Positions 48,197 through 58,332 of a stretch of 64,000 nt of DNA are shown here, piece after piece. Made by a program: the position numbers and the translations under genes. Numbering within the stretch: position 1 is the stretch's first letter; each line of letters starts with the position of its first letter. The notes under the pieces were generated by a model that worked only from the letters and a program-made list of their open reading frames with translations, was not told the DNA's origin and ran no database searches. The stretch is from Aromatoleum toluolicum (GTDB lineage: Bacteria > Pseudomonadota > Gammaproteobacteria > Burkholderiales > Rhodocyclaceae), in assembly GCF_012911005.2 (NCBI RefSeq), contig NZ_WTVS01000011.1, forward strand, positions 46,733 to 110,732, given 5' to 3'.

Positions 48197-48685
48197 GACA
48201 ACTGCCGCATGTAACTTTACGTTACATCCTGGTACAGGGTTCCGGGTATAGGTCCGAAATACTCCCGCCGGTATGATCGACCGCTTCGAAATCTCGTGTA
48301 GACGCCGTTTTCGACCATGCCGTCAGAATGACGACGAAACGCGCCCCGCGGGTCGTGCCCCGCACGCAAGACGGTCCGTGGCGCACAGGCGCAGATTGTT
48401 CCCGATGTTGAAGATGATACGGTTGGGCCCGAACTGCCGACCGCGAGCGTGTCACGCCCGTATCGTCCGGCTGCGACGAACGAATCGGCAGGAGACCCGA
48501 TCGAGTGCTTTGGACGAATGCAATTCTTATAAATATTCCTGACCGGCACACTAGAATGGTAGTGATACCCCCGGATTTCGCACCGCCCGGAGGCGCGCAC
48601 GCGAATGTCCCCGCGCGCGCGGATCGGAGCGCGGTGCCTTGCGTCTTTCTGTCCCCTGCGTCGATTTCCACGCAGTGAGGTTGTA
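48197..48685. promoter_or_regulatory. 489-bp non-coding region before the PAS kinase gene
   Basis: No reading frame here looks protein-like and no RNA gene was recognised. Within it are a 7-bp inverted repeat (48209-48227), an AT-rich patch around 48520-48540 (TTATAAATATT), and a CACTA-N6-TAGTG repeat at 48549-48564. It should carry the promoter for the kinase/regulator pair. Confidence 0.5.
48209..48227. promoter_or_regulatory. Operator-like inverted repeat
   Basis: ATGTAAC-TTTAC-GTTACAT is a perfect 7-bp inverted repeat with 5-bp spacer, 12 bases behind the mnmC stop. GC-poor compared with its surroundings and without a T run, so it is more operator-like than terminator-like. Confidence 0.5.
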
Positions 48686-50242
48686 ATGCCCCGGGAGATT
48701 CCGGACCCGCCCAATACCGAAGAGGTTCTGCGCGCAAGCGAGGCTCGCCTGCACGAAGCGCAGGCCGTCGGACGCATGGGCGATTGGGAACTGGATCGCG
48801 ACACCGGCGCGATGAGCTGGTCGCCGCAACTGTTCCGTCTTTTCGAGCGCTCCAGTGCGCAGGGCACGCCCGACCTGAACGAGGCACTCGGCTATTACTC
48901 GCTGGAGTCCGTGGAGCACACCCGTGCCGCGTTCTGGGAGGCAATCGACCTCGGCGCGCGGCAGGAACTGGAACAGTCCGTACTCCTGCCGTCGGGCGCC
49001 CAACGCTACCACGCGACGACGATCGTTCCCGTCAGGGATCTCCGTGGGCGCGTGTACAAGCTTTACGGCACGACGCAGGACATCACCGAACGAAAGCTCG
49101 CGGAACAGGAACTGCGGCGCAAGACCTTCGAGATCGAGGACCTCTATCAGAATGCGCCCTGCGGCTACTACTCGCTCGACGCGGACGGAATGATCATCCG
49201 CGTCAACGACACGCTGCTGCGCTGGTTGGGCTATGAACGTGAAGAGATCGTCGGCCACATGCGCGCCTTCGAATTGTTCAGCCCTGCGAGTCGCGCGCTG
49301 TTCGGACAGGTCTTCCGCACCTTCAAGAGGACCGGCGTCCTGCGCAACATGGATATCGAGTTGTTGCGCAAGGATGGCTCGTCGATGCAGGTGCTGCTCA
49401 GCTCGACGGCCATCCTGGACGCGCAAGGCCGGTTCGTCGCGAGCCGGACGGTGCTGTCCGACAACACCGACCGCAAACGGCTGGAACTCGAGCGTGCCGC
49501 CCACGCGACGCGCCTCGCCGAGCTCTCGCGCCATATGGTGGACGTGCAGGAGAACGAGCGACGCAAGTTCGCCGCGGAACTGCACGACCACACCAGCCCC
49601 AATCTGGCAGCACTGCAGCTCACGCTCGCGAACCTGGCGCGCGCGCTGCCTGCGCCCGTCCTCAGCGAACTCGAACCGCTGCTCGACGACGCTCAGGCCC
49701 TGCTGCTCGACACCACCACGGGCATTCGCGACATCTGCACCAACCTTCGGCCGGCGACGCTGGATTACGCAGGCCTGATTCCGGCCGTGCAGGACTACGC
49801 GCAGCAGTTCGGCCTGCGAACGGGCATTACCGTGCACCTAGACACCACCCATTTCAACATGCAACTGCCTTCCAACGTCCAGTCGCTGCTCTTCCGCATC
49901 ACCCAGGAGGCGCTCACGAACTGCGCGAAGCACGCGCGCGCGCGGAACGTCCGCATCCATCTCGAGAATGGCGACAGCCGCCTGCTGATGGCGGTCGCCG
50001 ACGACGGCATCGGCTTCGATCCCCACCAGCTCGGCGAGTCGGGCACGACGCCGGGACTGGGTCTGATCACCATGAAGGAGCGCGCAGAATTCGCCGGCGG
50101 AACGTTCGCGCTGAAATCCGACCCACAGACGGGCACCGAGATCCGCGTCAGCTTCAATCTCCAGGCAGGCGAGTTCCGCAAGCACCCTCGCGGGGCGCGA
50201 AGCTTCGCACATGAAGCAACCACAAGCGCGGGGCCAGCATGA
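48686..50242 (+). CDS. Cytosolic PAS-PAS histidine kinase (HisKA_3 type)
   Basis: The 518-residue protein lacks membrane helices. Two PAS domains (residues about 20-130 and 150-265) precede a HisKA_3 region with the phosphorylated His in AAELHDHTSPNL, then a HATPase domain (VADDGIGFD, GLGLITMKERA). I start at the ATG at 48686 behind GTGAGG. It overlaps the next gene by four bases (ATGA at 50239), so the partner regulator is certain. The signal is unknown; PAS without clear heme or flavin ligands could bind small molecules or redox cofactors. Confidence 0.92.
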   Translation: MPREIPDPPNTEEVLRASEARLHEAQAVGRMGDWELDRDTGAMSWSPQLFRLFERSSAQGTPDLNEALGYYSLESVEHTRAAFWEAIDLGARQELEQSVLLPSGAQRYHATTIVPVRDLRGRVYKLYGTTQDITERKLAEQELRRKTFEIEDLYQNAPCGYYSLDADGMIIRVNDTLLRWLGYEREEIVGHMRAFELFSPASRALFGQVFRTFKRTGVLRNMDIELLRKDGSSMQVLLSSTAILDAQGRFVASRTVLSDNTDRKRLELERAAHATRLAELSRHMVDVQENERRKFAAELHDHTSPNLAALQLTLANLARALPAPVLSELEPLLDDAQALLLDTTTGIRDICTNLRPATLDYAGLIPAVQDYAQQFGLRTGITVHLDTTHFNMQLPSNVQSLLFRITQEALTNCAKHARARNVRIHLENGDSRLLMAVADDGIGFDPHQLGESGTTPGLGLITMKERAEFAGGTFALKSDPQTGTEIRVSFNLQAGEFRKHPRGARSFAHEATTSAGPA

Positions 50243-50895
50243 ACAGTCCGAAAGTGCATATCGCCCTGGCGGACGATCACCGCATGTTCCTGCATGCGTT
50301 GCGTGCGCTGCTGGAGAAGGAGCCCGACATCGACGTGATCGGCGTCGCGGGCACCGGCGACGAACTGCTGGCCCTTGTCGCGGACAAGCCGGTCGACATT
50401 GCGTGCGTAGACATCGGCATGCCCGCGATGAACGGGATCGAGACGACCAGGCGCTTGCTGACCCTGCGTCCGAACATCAAGGTCATCGGACTGTCGGCCT
50501 TCTCGGATAGGCAGTTCGTGCTCGACCTGCTCAACGCCGGCGCACGCGGTTACGTCACCAAGGCCGAGGCGGGCGAGGAGCTGTTGCGGGCGATCCACAC
50601 CGTGCAGCTCGGCAAGACCTATCTCTGCCCCGACGTCGCCGCGACGGTCACGAACGCGCTGCTGGACAACACGCCGCGCGACACCTCGGTGCCGCGCATC
50701 ACCGCGCGCGAACGCCAGGTGCTGCAGCTGATCGCCGAGGGGCATACCTCGGGACGCATCGCCGACCGCCTGCATCTCGCCCCCTCGACAGTCGAGGTAC
50801 ACCGCCGCAACATCATGCGCAAACTCGATCTGCATAGCGTGGCCGAACTCACGAAGTATGCCATCCGCAACGGCATCACGACGATATCCGGATAG
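50239..50895 (+). CDS. LuxR/NarL-family response regulator
   Basis: The 218-residue protein has a receiver domain (acceptor Asp in ACVDIGMPAMNG, about residue 56) and a C-terminal LuxR-type helix-turn-helix (RQVLQLIAEGHTSGRIADRL). It is coupled by a 4-base overlap to the PAS histidine kinase. The phasin gene follows 166 bp later on the same strand and could be a target, but no operator was identified. Confidence 0.94.
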   Translation: MNSPKVHIALADDHRMFLHALRALLEKEPDIDVIGVAGTGDELLALVADKPVDIACVDIGMPAMNGIETTRRLLTLRPNIKVIGLSAFSDRQFVLDLLNAGARGYVTKAEAGEELLRAIHTVQLGKTYLCPDVAATVTNALLDNTPRDTSVPRITARERQVLQLIAEGHTSGRIADRLHLAPSTVEVHRRNIMRKLDLHSVAELTKYAIRNGITTISG

Positions 50896-51061
50896 GCCCC
50901 ACGGCGGGGAAAATACCTGAAACACGGTATCCAAAACACGCGGAAAGATGTATGTCACCGGCAATGCCCACAACGTAGCATTCGGGTTCCGTAATGCCTG
51001 GCGCCCAGACGACGGAGATCGGATCGCGCCCACGATCACACACAGACGAGGAGAGCTGGAC

Positions 51062-51619
51062 ATGAACAACATGGTAAACACCCAGAAGCTGGCGAAAGCA
51101 GCGAACGGCAACATCGAAGCCTTCCAGTCCCTCGCGGACACCATCCTGAACGCGACGGAACGCCTGCTGGCGCTCAACATCGACGCCGCGCGCAATGCCT
51201 GCGCATACGTGTCGGTGGCGGCCGCTCCGGTGGCCGAGGGTGATCTGCGCGAGCAGTTCTCGTCGCGCCTCGCCGCCCAGAACAAGTCGCTGGAACAGGC
51301 CGCCGACTACTTCCGCAACGTGAACGAGCTGTTCATCCAGACCCAGGGCGAGATCACCGCCTTCGGCACCCGCCAGTTCGACGAGGCCTCGCGCAGCCTG
51401 GGCGAATTCGTGGAGCACTTCGCCCACACCGCCCCCGCCGGCACCAACGACTTCGTCAATGCGGTCAAGACCGCAATGAGCAACGCCAGCGCCGCCTACG
51501 AAAGCTTCGTCAAGACGAGCCGCGACGTGGCCGAAACCAATCTGGCCGCGGCCAGCAACGCGCTGCAGCCCATGCTGACGACGCCGCCGAGCGGCACCAA
51601 GAGCCGCAAGGCTGCGTGA
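51062..51619 (+). CDS. Phasin family protein
   Basis: Starting at the ATG at 51062 behind a GAGGAGAG site, the 185-residue protein is a mostly alpha-helical, Ala-rich phasin (LLALNIDAARNACAYVSVAA, where the family pattern is visible). Phasins coat polyhydroxyalkanoate granules. The C-terminus has a positively charged tail (GTKSRKAA). It is a monocistronic gene ending at a clear terminator at 51663. Confidence 0.88.
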   Translation: MNNMVNTQKLAKAANGNIEAFQSLADTILNATERLLALNIDAARNACAYVSVAAAPVAEGDLREQFSSRLAAQNKSLEQAADYFRNVNELFIQTQGEITAFGTRQFDEASRSLGEFVEHFAHTAPAGTNDFVNAVKTAMSNASAAYESFVKTSRDVAETNLAAASNALQPMLTTPPSGTKSRKAA

Positions 51620-51662
51620 CGCTGCGCAGACGCCCCGGGCGCCTGCAGCGGAATCGACACGA

Positions 51663-51684
51663 GGGGGCCGCCGGCCCCCTTTTT
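51663..51684 (+). terminator. Rho-independent terminator after the phasin gene
   Basis: A 7-bp stem, GGGGGCC / GGCCCCC, closes a GCC loop and is followed by five T residues. It lies 44 bases after the phasin stop and upstream of the convergent phosphoribosyltransferase gene. Confidence 0.88.
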
Positions 51685-51708
51685 CATGCGCGGCGTCTGC
51701 CCGCGCCC

Positions 51709-52290
51709 TCAGCCCCGGGACGAACCGCCCGCCGCATCGAGCTTCAGCAGCTCGATGCGGAAGGTCGGCTCGTAGGGCGGGACGTTGCATTCGACGACGT
51801 CCGGCGGCGCGACCTGCAGGCGGATCCCCACCACATCCGCGTGAATCGGCAGGCGCGTGACGCAGCGGTCCGCGAGCGTGACGACAATGATCCGCTGCGG
51901 CTGTTTCTGCGCCAGCCACGCCACCGCGCGCAGCATCGAATTGCCGGTGTACAGCACGTCATCGACGACGACGACGGTGTAGCCCTTCAGTTCCAGCGCG
52001 CGCTGTTCCTCGTTCTCGTCCAGGCGGGTTTCGGGGTGCAGCAGCGTGAGGTCGTCTTCGTAACGCTTGATCCTGAGATCCAGGCGCAGCGGCGCCGGCA
52101 TGCCGTGATGGCGCTGCAGGGCGGCGACGAGCCGGTCCGCGAGCGGGGCACCACGACGCAGGATGCCGACGACCGCCACGGGATCGGCGCGATCCAGGCG
52201 CGCGGCAAGCCCTTGTGCCATGTCTGCGAGGACCAGTTCGAGCTGGGTCTCGTCGTACAGGCAGGTCCGCAATCCACGTGGGCGTTCCAT
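51709..52290 (-). CDS. pyrR: PyrR-like phosphoribosyltransferase
   Basis: The 193-residue protein has the PRPP-binding motif VVVVDDVLYTGNSM of type I phosphoribosyltransferases, with the flanking VGILRRGAPLA and RLPIHADVVG segments that match PyrR. PyrR proteins have uracil phosphoribosyltransferase activity and, in Gram-positive bacteria, regulate pyr mRNA. Regulation by mRNA binding is not established for betaproteobacteria, and no pyr biosynthetic genes are adjacent here. Confidence 0.83.
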   Translation of the reverse strand: MERPRGLRTCLYDETQLELVLADMAQGLAARLDRADPVAVVGILRRGAPLADRLVAALQRHHGMPAPLRLDLRIKRYEDDLTLLHPETRLDENEEQRALELKGYTVVVVDDVLYTGNSMLRAVAWLAQKQPQRIIVVTLADRCVTRLPIHADVVGIRLQVAPPDVVECNVPPYEPTFRIELLKLDAAGGSSRG

Positions 52291-52405
52291 GGGCGTCTCC
52301 GGACAGGCCGCCCGCGGATGCCGCAGGCGATGCGAATACTATAGCGCCGCCCGCACAGCGCTGCGCGCCGTCATCGCCGCGGAGCCGGAGGCCCGACTTT
52401 TTTAC

Positions 52406-52415
52406 TTGACGTCAA
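52406..52415. promoter_or_regulatory. Palindrome upstream of the MFS transporter gene
   Basis: TTGACGTCAA is a perfect 10-bp palindrome, 53 bases before the MFS start, in a short T-rich stretch. TTGACG could also serve as a -35 hexamer, but no good -10 follows at 17 bp. It resembles a GntR- or TetR-type half-site arrangement only superficially. Confidence 0.4.
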
Positions 52416-52467
52416 ACTGTTTCACTTCCATCCTGCAAGCATTCCGTGACACTTCCGCAGGATCTGC

Positions 52468-53703
52468 ATGAAGACCCTCGACAGCAGGACGGCGCTGGCG
52501 CTTCTCGCCGGCTGCCTCGCCTCGGCCCAGGTCGGCAAGGTGCCTCCGGCACTCGCTGCGATCAGGGATCAGCTCGGGGTGGGCCTGATCCACGCGGGCT
52601 GGATCGCGACGGCGATCAATGCCGCGGCCGCCATGCTCGGCGTGCTCGTCGGGCTGGCGCTCGCCCGCATCGGGGCGCAGCGCGGACTTCTGGCGGGGCT
52701 GCTGTTCCTGGGGCTGGGCTCCGCACTCGGCGCGGCCGCCGCCGACGGCATGACCCTGATCGCCGCACGGGCGTGCGAGGGCGCCGGCTTCGTGCTGCTC
52801 GTCGTCGCGGCCCCTTCGCTGCTGGCCACCGCCGCGGCGGACAACCCTGCGCGGCGCAGGCGGCTGCTGACGCTGTGGAGCTGCTACATGCCGGCCGGGA
52901 TGGGGCTGATGATGGCGGTCGCGCCGTACATCCTCGAACATCACGGCTGGCGCGGCCTGTGGTCGGCGAATGCATTCGCGATCGCCGCGTGCCTGCTCCT
53001 CGCGCTGGCCCTGCACCGCGGGGCGGAACGGGCAAGCGGCCCGCGTCCGGTACCGGTGGCGATGTTCACGCGCGCGCGCCTCGTGCAGCCGGCGCCCTGG
53101 CTGATGGGGGTGTGCTTCGGGTGTTATGCGGCGATCTGGTTCATGATCGCGACCTGGCTGCCCTCGTTCGCGGTCGAGCACATGGGTTACACACGCGACG
53201 GCGCGACCTGGCTCACCGCCCTCGCCGTGGGCGGCAACATCCTTGGCAACCTGACCACCGATTTCTGGCTCGCGCGGGGCGTTCCGCGGTGGGCGCTGCT
53301 CGCCGGCGTCATGATCATGATGGGCGCGTTCGGCTGGTTCGTGTTCACGTCCGGCTACGACCCGGTGCTGCGCTCGGTCGCGGCAGTGTTCGCGTGCAGC
53401 GCGGGGGGCTTGCTGCCGGCCGCGACGATGGGAGGGATTCCGCTGGTTGCGCGCACGCCGTCCGACATCGCAATCGCCAACGGCATCCTGATGCAGTGCT
53501 CGAACATCGGCACCTTCGTGGGAGTCCCGGCCATCGCTGCGCTGGCGAGCACACTCGGCGGCTGGGGTGGCGGCCGCTGGCTGATCCCCGTGCTCGCGGG
53601 CATCGGGGCGCTGGCAGCGTGGGCGTTTCGCGGGGTCGAGCGGCAATCTGCCGAAGATTCGGTCCGGGAGTCGCCGGCGGGGATGCTGGCCGAGCAAACC
53701 TGA
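52468..53703 (+). CDS. MFS transporter
   Basis: The 411-residue protein has twelve hydrophobic segments, as in the major facilitator superfamily, with an interhelix RIGAQRG segment after helix 2 and two halves. The layout is closest to CynX/NimT-type or YcaD-like exporters, but the substrate cannot be told. The end (REIGR-like tail) is not informative. A REP-like inverted repeat follows downstream. Confidence 0.82.
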   Translation: MKTLDSRTALALLAGCLASAQVGKVPPALAAIRDQLGVGLIHAGWIATAINAAAAMLGVLVGLALARIGAQRGLLAGLLFLGLGSALGAAAADGMTLIAARACEGAGFVLLVVAAPSLLATAAADNPARRRRLLTLWSCYMPAGMGLMMAVAPYILEHHGWRGLWSANAFAIAACLLLALALHRGAERASGPRPVPVAMFTRARLVQPAPWLMGVCFGCYAAIWFMIATWLPSFAVEHMGYTRDGATWLTALAVGGNILGNLTTDFWLARGVPRWALLAGVMIMMGAFGWFVFTSGYDPVLRSVAAVFACSAGGLLPAATMGGIPLVARTPSDIAIANGILMQCSNIGTFVGVPAIAALASTLGGWGGGRWLIPVLAGIGALAAWAFRGVERQSAEDSVRESPAGMLAEQT

Positions 53704-53739
53704 GACGCAGCGTCCTGCCCCGGGAAATGCGATATTCCC

Positions 53740-53796
53740 GTTCGGGCCGGGCTTGTCGAGGCCCCACCCCTGCCCTTCGACAAGCCCAGGGCGAAC
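53740..53796. repeat. REP-like inverted repeat
   Basis: Two arms, starting GTTCGGGCCGGGCTTGTCGA and CCTTCGACAAGCCCAGGG, are nearly complementary and face each other across a short C-rich loop. The CTTCGACAAGC...GGGCGAAC motif is a widespread extragenic palindrome in GC-rich proteobacteria. Only this copy was seen in the window. It lies between convergent genes. Confidence 0.7.
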
Positions 53797-53832
53797 GCAG
53801 CTGGCTTCTCGCCTGCCTGGTAGGCTAGGCGC

Positions 53833-54300
53833 CTACGGCAGGTTGCCGCACTCGACGGCTTCGCGGCGGCCGAAGCCGGCCGAGTTGTCGATGAAGTAGA
53901 GGTTTTCGGGCTCGAAGCGGTACCAGCGCACCTTCGCCAGCGCCTTGACGATGAAGGGGGGCGCCTGGGCGATCTTGCCGACAACCGGATACTTGTCTCC
54001 GTAGAGCTCGCGCGCGCGGCTTTCCTCGGCGCCGCCGATTTCGAGCGCCCGCCCCTCGGCCTGGATGCCCTTGATCTCGGGCCAGTCCGCACAGTCTTCC
54101 TGGATGGTGATCGCGATCCGGCCGTCGTGGGCGATGTTGCGGCTGTGGCGCGTGGTCGGCGCGGAGAGGAAATACAGCCGGAAACCGTCGTTCACATAGA
54201 ACACCGTCGCAGCCCAGACGCCCTCCTCGCCATGCGAGGCGATGGTCATCGAATGATGCGCCTTCAGGTAGTCGAACACCCTCTGCTGCAGGTCGGTCAT
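53833..54300 (-). CDS. Pyridoxamine 5'-phosphate oxidase-like flavin protein
   Basis: The 155-residue protein begins MTDLQQRVFDYLKAHHSMTIASHGEE and continues ATVFYVNDGFRLYFLSAPTTRHSRN, the split-barrel flavin-binding fold of the PNPOx-like family. It should bind FMN or a deazaflavin and could be a reductase or a heme-utilisation-type protein. It lies directly downstream of the phenol regulator gene on the same strand, six bases after its stop, so the two may be co-transcribed. Confidence 0.78.
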   Translation of the reverse strand: MTDLQQRVFDYLKAHHSMTIASHGEEGVWAATVFYVNDGFRLYFLSAPTTRHSRNIAHDGRIAITIQEDCADWPEIKGIQAEGRALEIGGAEESRARELYGDKYPVVGKIAQAPPFIVKALAKVRWYRFEPENLYFIDNSAGFGRREAVECGNLP

Positions 54301-54306
54301 GCTCCA

Positions 54307-56034
<1,728 letters not shown>

Positions 56035-56100
56035 TGCCTGGTCCTCATTGGCTGTCTCCTCCTGGATCGTTCCTTCTACGCGCCGCCGCCGGGGGGTGTA

Positions 56101-56114
56101 TTGACAAAGATCAA
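56101..56114. promoter_or_regulatory. FNR/Anr-type box
   Basis: TTGAC-AAAG-ATCAA matches nine of the ten conserved bases of TTGAT-N4-ATCAA, the FNR/Anr binding consensus. It lies 67-80 bp upstream of the regulator ATG and, on the other side, 370 bp from ppsA, so it most likely controls the regulator gene in response to anoxia. Confidence 0.6.
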
Positions 56115-56117
56115 ACG

Positions 56118-56134
56118 ATTGGAAGTCGTCCAAT
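56118..56134. promoter_or_regulatory. Perfect inverted repeat beside the FNR-type box
   Basis: ATTGGA-AGTCG-TCCAAT is a perfect 6-bp inverted repeat with 5-bp spacer, starting three bases after the FNR-type box. It is a candidate site for a second regulator of the phenol locus. Confidence 0.5.
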
Positions 56135-56165
56135 AACACCGGTCGCGGAGAGGCCATCCGCGGTT

Positions 56166-56181
56166 TTGACCAAATGATGAG
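56166..56181. promoter_or_regulatory. Upstream activator site 1 (XylR/DmpR type)
   Basis: TTGACCAAATGATGAG matches 12 of 16 positions of the DmpR/XylR site TTGATCAATTGATCAA. It is 40 bp from the second site (about four helical turns) and about 230 bp upstream of the -24/-12 element. Confidence 0.6.
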
Positions 56182-56205
56182 ATCGCTCCGGAACGAGCGG
56201 AAAAA

Positions 56206-56221
56206 CTCATCAAATGATCAA
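56206..56221. promoter_or_regulatory. Upstream activator site 2 (XylR/DmpR type)
   Basis: CTCATCAAATGATCAA matches 13 of 16 positions of the same consensus. It lies about 180 bp upstream of the -24/-12 element, within the normal range for enhancer-binding activators. Confidence 0.65.
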
Positions 56222-56395
56222 TCCACGCGTATCGGCGGCGAGCCTGAACCCCGCATGTTCGCTGGCGAAAGACGCGATTTTCGATGTGATTTTCCGCACC
56301 TGCACCAAGCACGCAAGCTCCCCGGCGACAGCGGATTCATACGCCCCGACTCATCCCGTTTGCATCGACATTTGCTGCGCTGCGCGATGGCGTGG

Positions 56396-56410
56396 TGGCA
56401 CAGCGATTGC
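56396..56410 (+). promoter_or_regulatory. Sigma-54 promoter of the phenol operon
   Basis: TGGCAC-AGCGA-TTGC is an exact match to TGGCAC-N5-TTGC with correct spacing. Transcription would start near 56422, leaving a leader of about 60 bases before ppsA at 56484, which has a GAGGGG ribosome site. Confidence 0.85.
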
Positions 56411-56483
56411 GATGGCTGTCCGGCAACCGGCCGCAAAACGAGTCCGGCCACACCCAAAAACCTACAGCACGAGGGGACACACG

Positions 56484-58319
56484 ATGAAGTTTCCTGTTCC
56501 GCACGACGTGAAGGGCAAGACGATCCCGGGGACCGAGGGTTGGGAGCGGATGTATCCGTACCAGTACCAGTTCGTCACCGACGATCCGCAGCGCAACCAG
56601 TACGAGAAGGAGACGTTCTGGTTCTACGACGGCCTGCATTACCCGGAGCCGCTCTACCCCTTCGACACGATCTGGGACGAGGCCTGGTACCTCGCGCTGT
56701 CGCAGTTCAACAACCGCATCTTCCAGGTGCCGCCGGTGCGCGGCGTCGACCACCGCATCATCAACGGCTACGTCTATATCTCGCCGGTGCCGGTGAAGGA
56801 CCCCGAGGAGATCGGCCGCCGCGTACCGAACTTCATGGAGCGCGCCGGCTACTACTACAAGAACTGGGACGAGCTCGAGGCGAAGTGGAAGCTGAAGATG
56901 GAGGCGACGATCGCCGAGCTCGAGGCGCTGCAGATCCCGCGCCTGCCGGAGGTCGAGGAGCTGCGCGTGGTGACGGACGGGATCGGCGAGTCGACCGCCT
57001 ATCACCTGATCAAGAACTACGACGACCTGATCAACCTCGGCATCAAGTGCTGGCAGTACCACTTCGAATTCCTGAACCTGGGCTACGCGGCCTACGTGTT
57101 CTTCATGGACTTCACGCAGAAGCTGTTCCCCAGCATCCCGCTGCAGCGCGTGACGCAGATGATCTCGGGCATCGACGTGATCATGTACAAGTCCGACGAC
57201 GAGCTGAAGGAGCTGGCGAAGAAGGCCGTCGCGCTGGAAGTCGATGACGTCGTGACCGGCCACCGCGACTGGGCGGACGTGAAGGCGGCGCTGCAGGGCC
57301 GGCGCCACGGCGACGAGTGGCTGGCGGCCTTCGAGAAGGCGCGCTACCCGTGGTTCAACATCTCGTCTGGCACCGGCTGGTTCCACACCGACCGCAGCTG
57401 GAACGACAACCTCAACATCCCGCTCGACGGCATCCAGACCTACATCTCGAAGCTGCGCACCGGCGTGGCGATCGATCGGCCGATGGAAGCCGTGCGCGCC
57501 GAACGCGACCGCGTCACCGCCGAGTACCGCGACCTGATCGACAACGACGAGGACCGCAAGCAGTTCGACGAATTGCTGGGCTGCGCGCGCACGGTGTTCC
57601 CCTACGTGGAGAACCACCTGTTCTACGTGGAGCATTGGTTCCACTCGGTGTTCTGGAACAAGATGCGCGAAGTTGCCGCGGTCATGCAGGAACACGGCCT
57701 CATCGCCGAGATCGAGGACATCTGGTACCTGCGCCGCGACGAGATCAAGCAGGCGCTGTGGGACATCGTCACCGCCTGGGCCACCGGCGTGACCCCGCGC
57801 GGCACCGCGACCTGGCCGACCGAGATCGAATGGCGCAAGGGCGTGATGCAGAAATTCCGCGAGTGGGCGCCGCCGCCGGCGATCGGCATCGCCCCGGAGG
57901 TGATCCAGGAGCCCTTCACGATCGTGCTGTGGGGCGTCACCAACAGCTCGCTCTCCGCCTGGGCCTCGGTGCAGGACGTCGCCGATCCCGACAGCATCAC
58001 CGAATTGAAGGGCTTCCCCGCCAGCGCCGGCATCGTCGAGGGCAAGGCGCGGGTGTGCCGCAGCGCTGAGGACATCCGCGACCTGCTGGAAGGCGAAATC
58101 CTCGTCGCCCCGACCACCTCGCCGTCCTGGGCGCCCGCCTTCGCGAAGATCAAGGCCTGCATCACCGACGTCGGCGGCGTCATGAGCCACGCCGCGATCG
58201 TGTGTCGCGAGTACGGCATGCCGGCGGTCGTCGGTACCGGCCATTCCACACGGGTGATCAAGACCGGCATGACGCTGCGCGTCGATGGTTCGTCCGGCGT
58301 CGTGACCATTGTCCAGTAA
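56484..58319 (+). CDS. ppsA: Phenylphosphate synthase, protein 1 (phosphohistidine subunit)
   Basis: The 611-residue protein takes a phosphoryl group on a histidine and gives it to phenol, forming phenylphosphate. The N-terminal 520 residues have no catalytic motif I recognise and probably bind phenol. The C-terminal part is a PEP-synthase-like swivelling domain with the phosphorylated histidine at H569 in GGVMSHAAIV, the position described for the Thauera aromatica enzyme. The start at 56484 follows a GAGGGG site. It lacks the C-terminal PEP-binding barrel of true PEP synthase. First gene of ppsABC-ppcBDAC, 13 bases before ppsB. Confidence 0.94.
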   Translation: MKFPVPHDVKGKTIPGTEGWERMYPYQYQFVTDDPQRNQYEKETFWFYDGLHYPEPLYPFDTIWDEAWYLALSQFNNRIFQVPPVRGVDHRIINGYVYISPVPVKDPEEIGRRVPNFMERAGYYYKNWDELEAKWKLKMEATIAELEALQIPRLPEVEELRVVTDGIGESTAYHLIKNYDDLINLGIKCWQYHFEFLNLGYAAYVFFMDFTQKLFPSIPLQRVTQMISGIDVIMYKSDDELKELAKKAVALEVDDVVTGHRDWADVKAALQGRRHGDEWLAAFEKARYPWFNISSGTGWFHTDRSWNDNLNIPLDGIQTYISKLRTGVAIDRPMEAVRAERDRVTAEYRDLIDNDEDRKQFDELLGCARTVFPYVENHLFYVEHWFHSVFWNKMREVAAVMQEHGLIAEIEDIWYLRRDEIKQALWDIVTAWATGVTPRGTATWPTEIEWRKGVMQKFREWAPPPAIGIAPEVIQEPFTIVLWGVTNSSLSAWASVQDVADPDSITELKGFPASAGIVEGKARVCRSAEDIRDLLEGEILVAPTTSPSWAPAFAKIKACITDVGGVMSHAAIVCREYGMPAVVGTGHSTRVIKTGMTLRVDGSSGVVTIVQ

Positions 58320-58332
58320 GCGGGAGACCAGC

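Noticed and set aside
48273..48542. Small open frame in the spacer before the PAS kinase
   Set aside because: It has no ribosome site, a highly basic and Arg/Cys-rich translation, and no motif.
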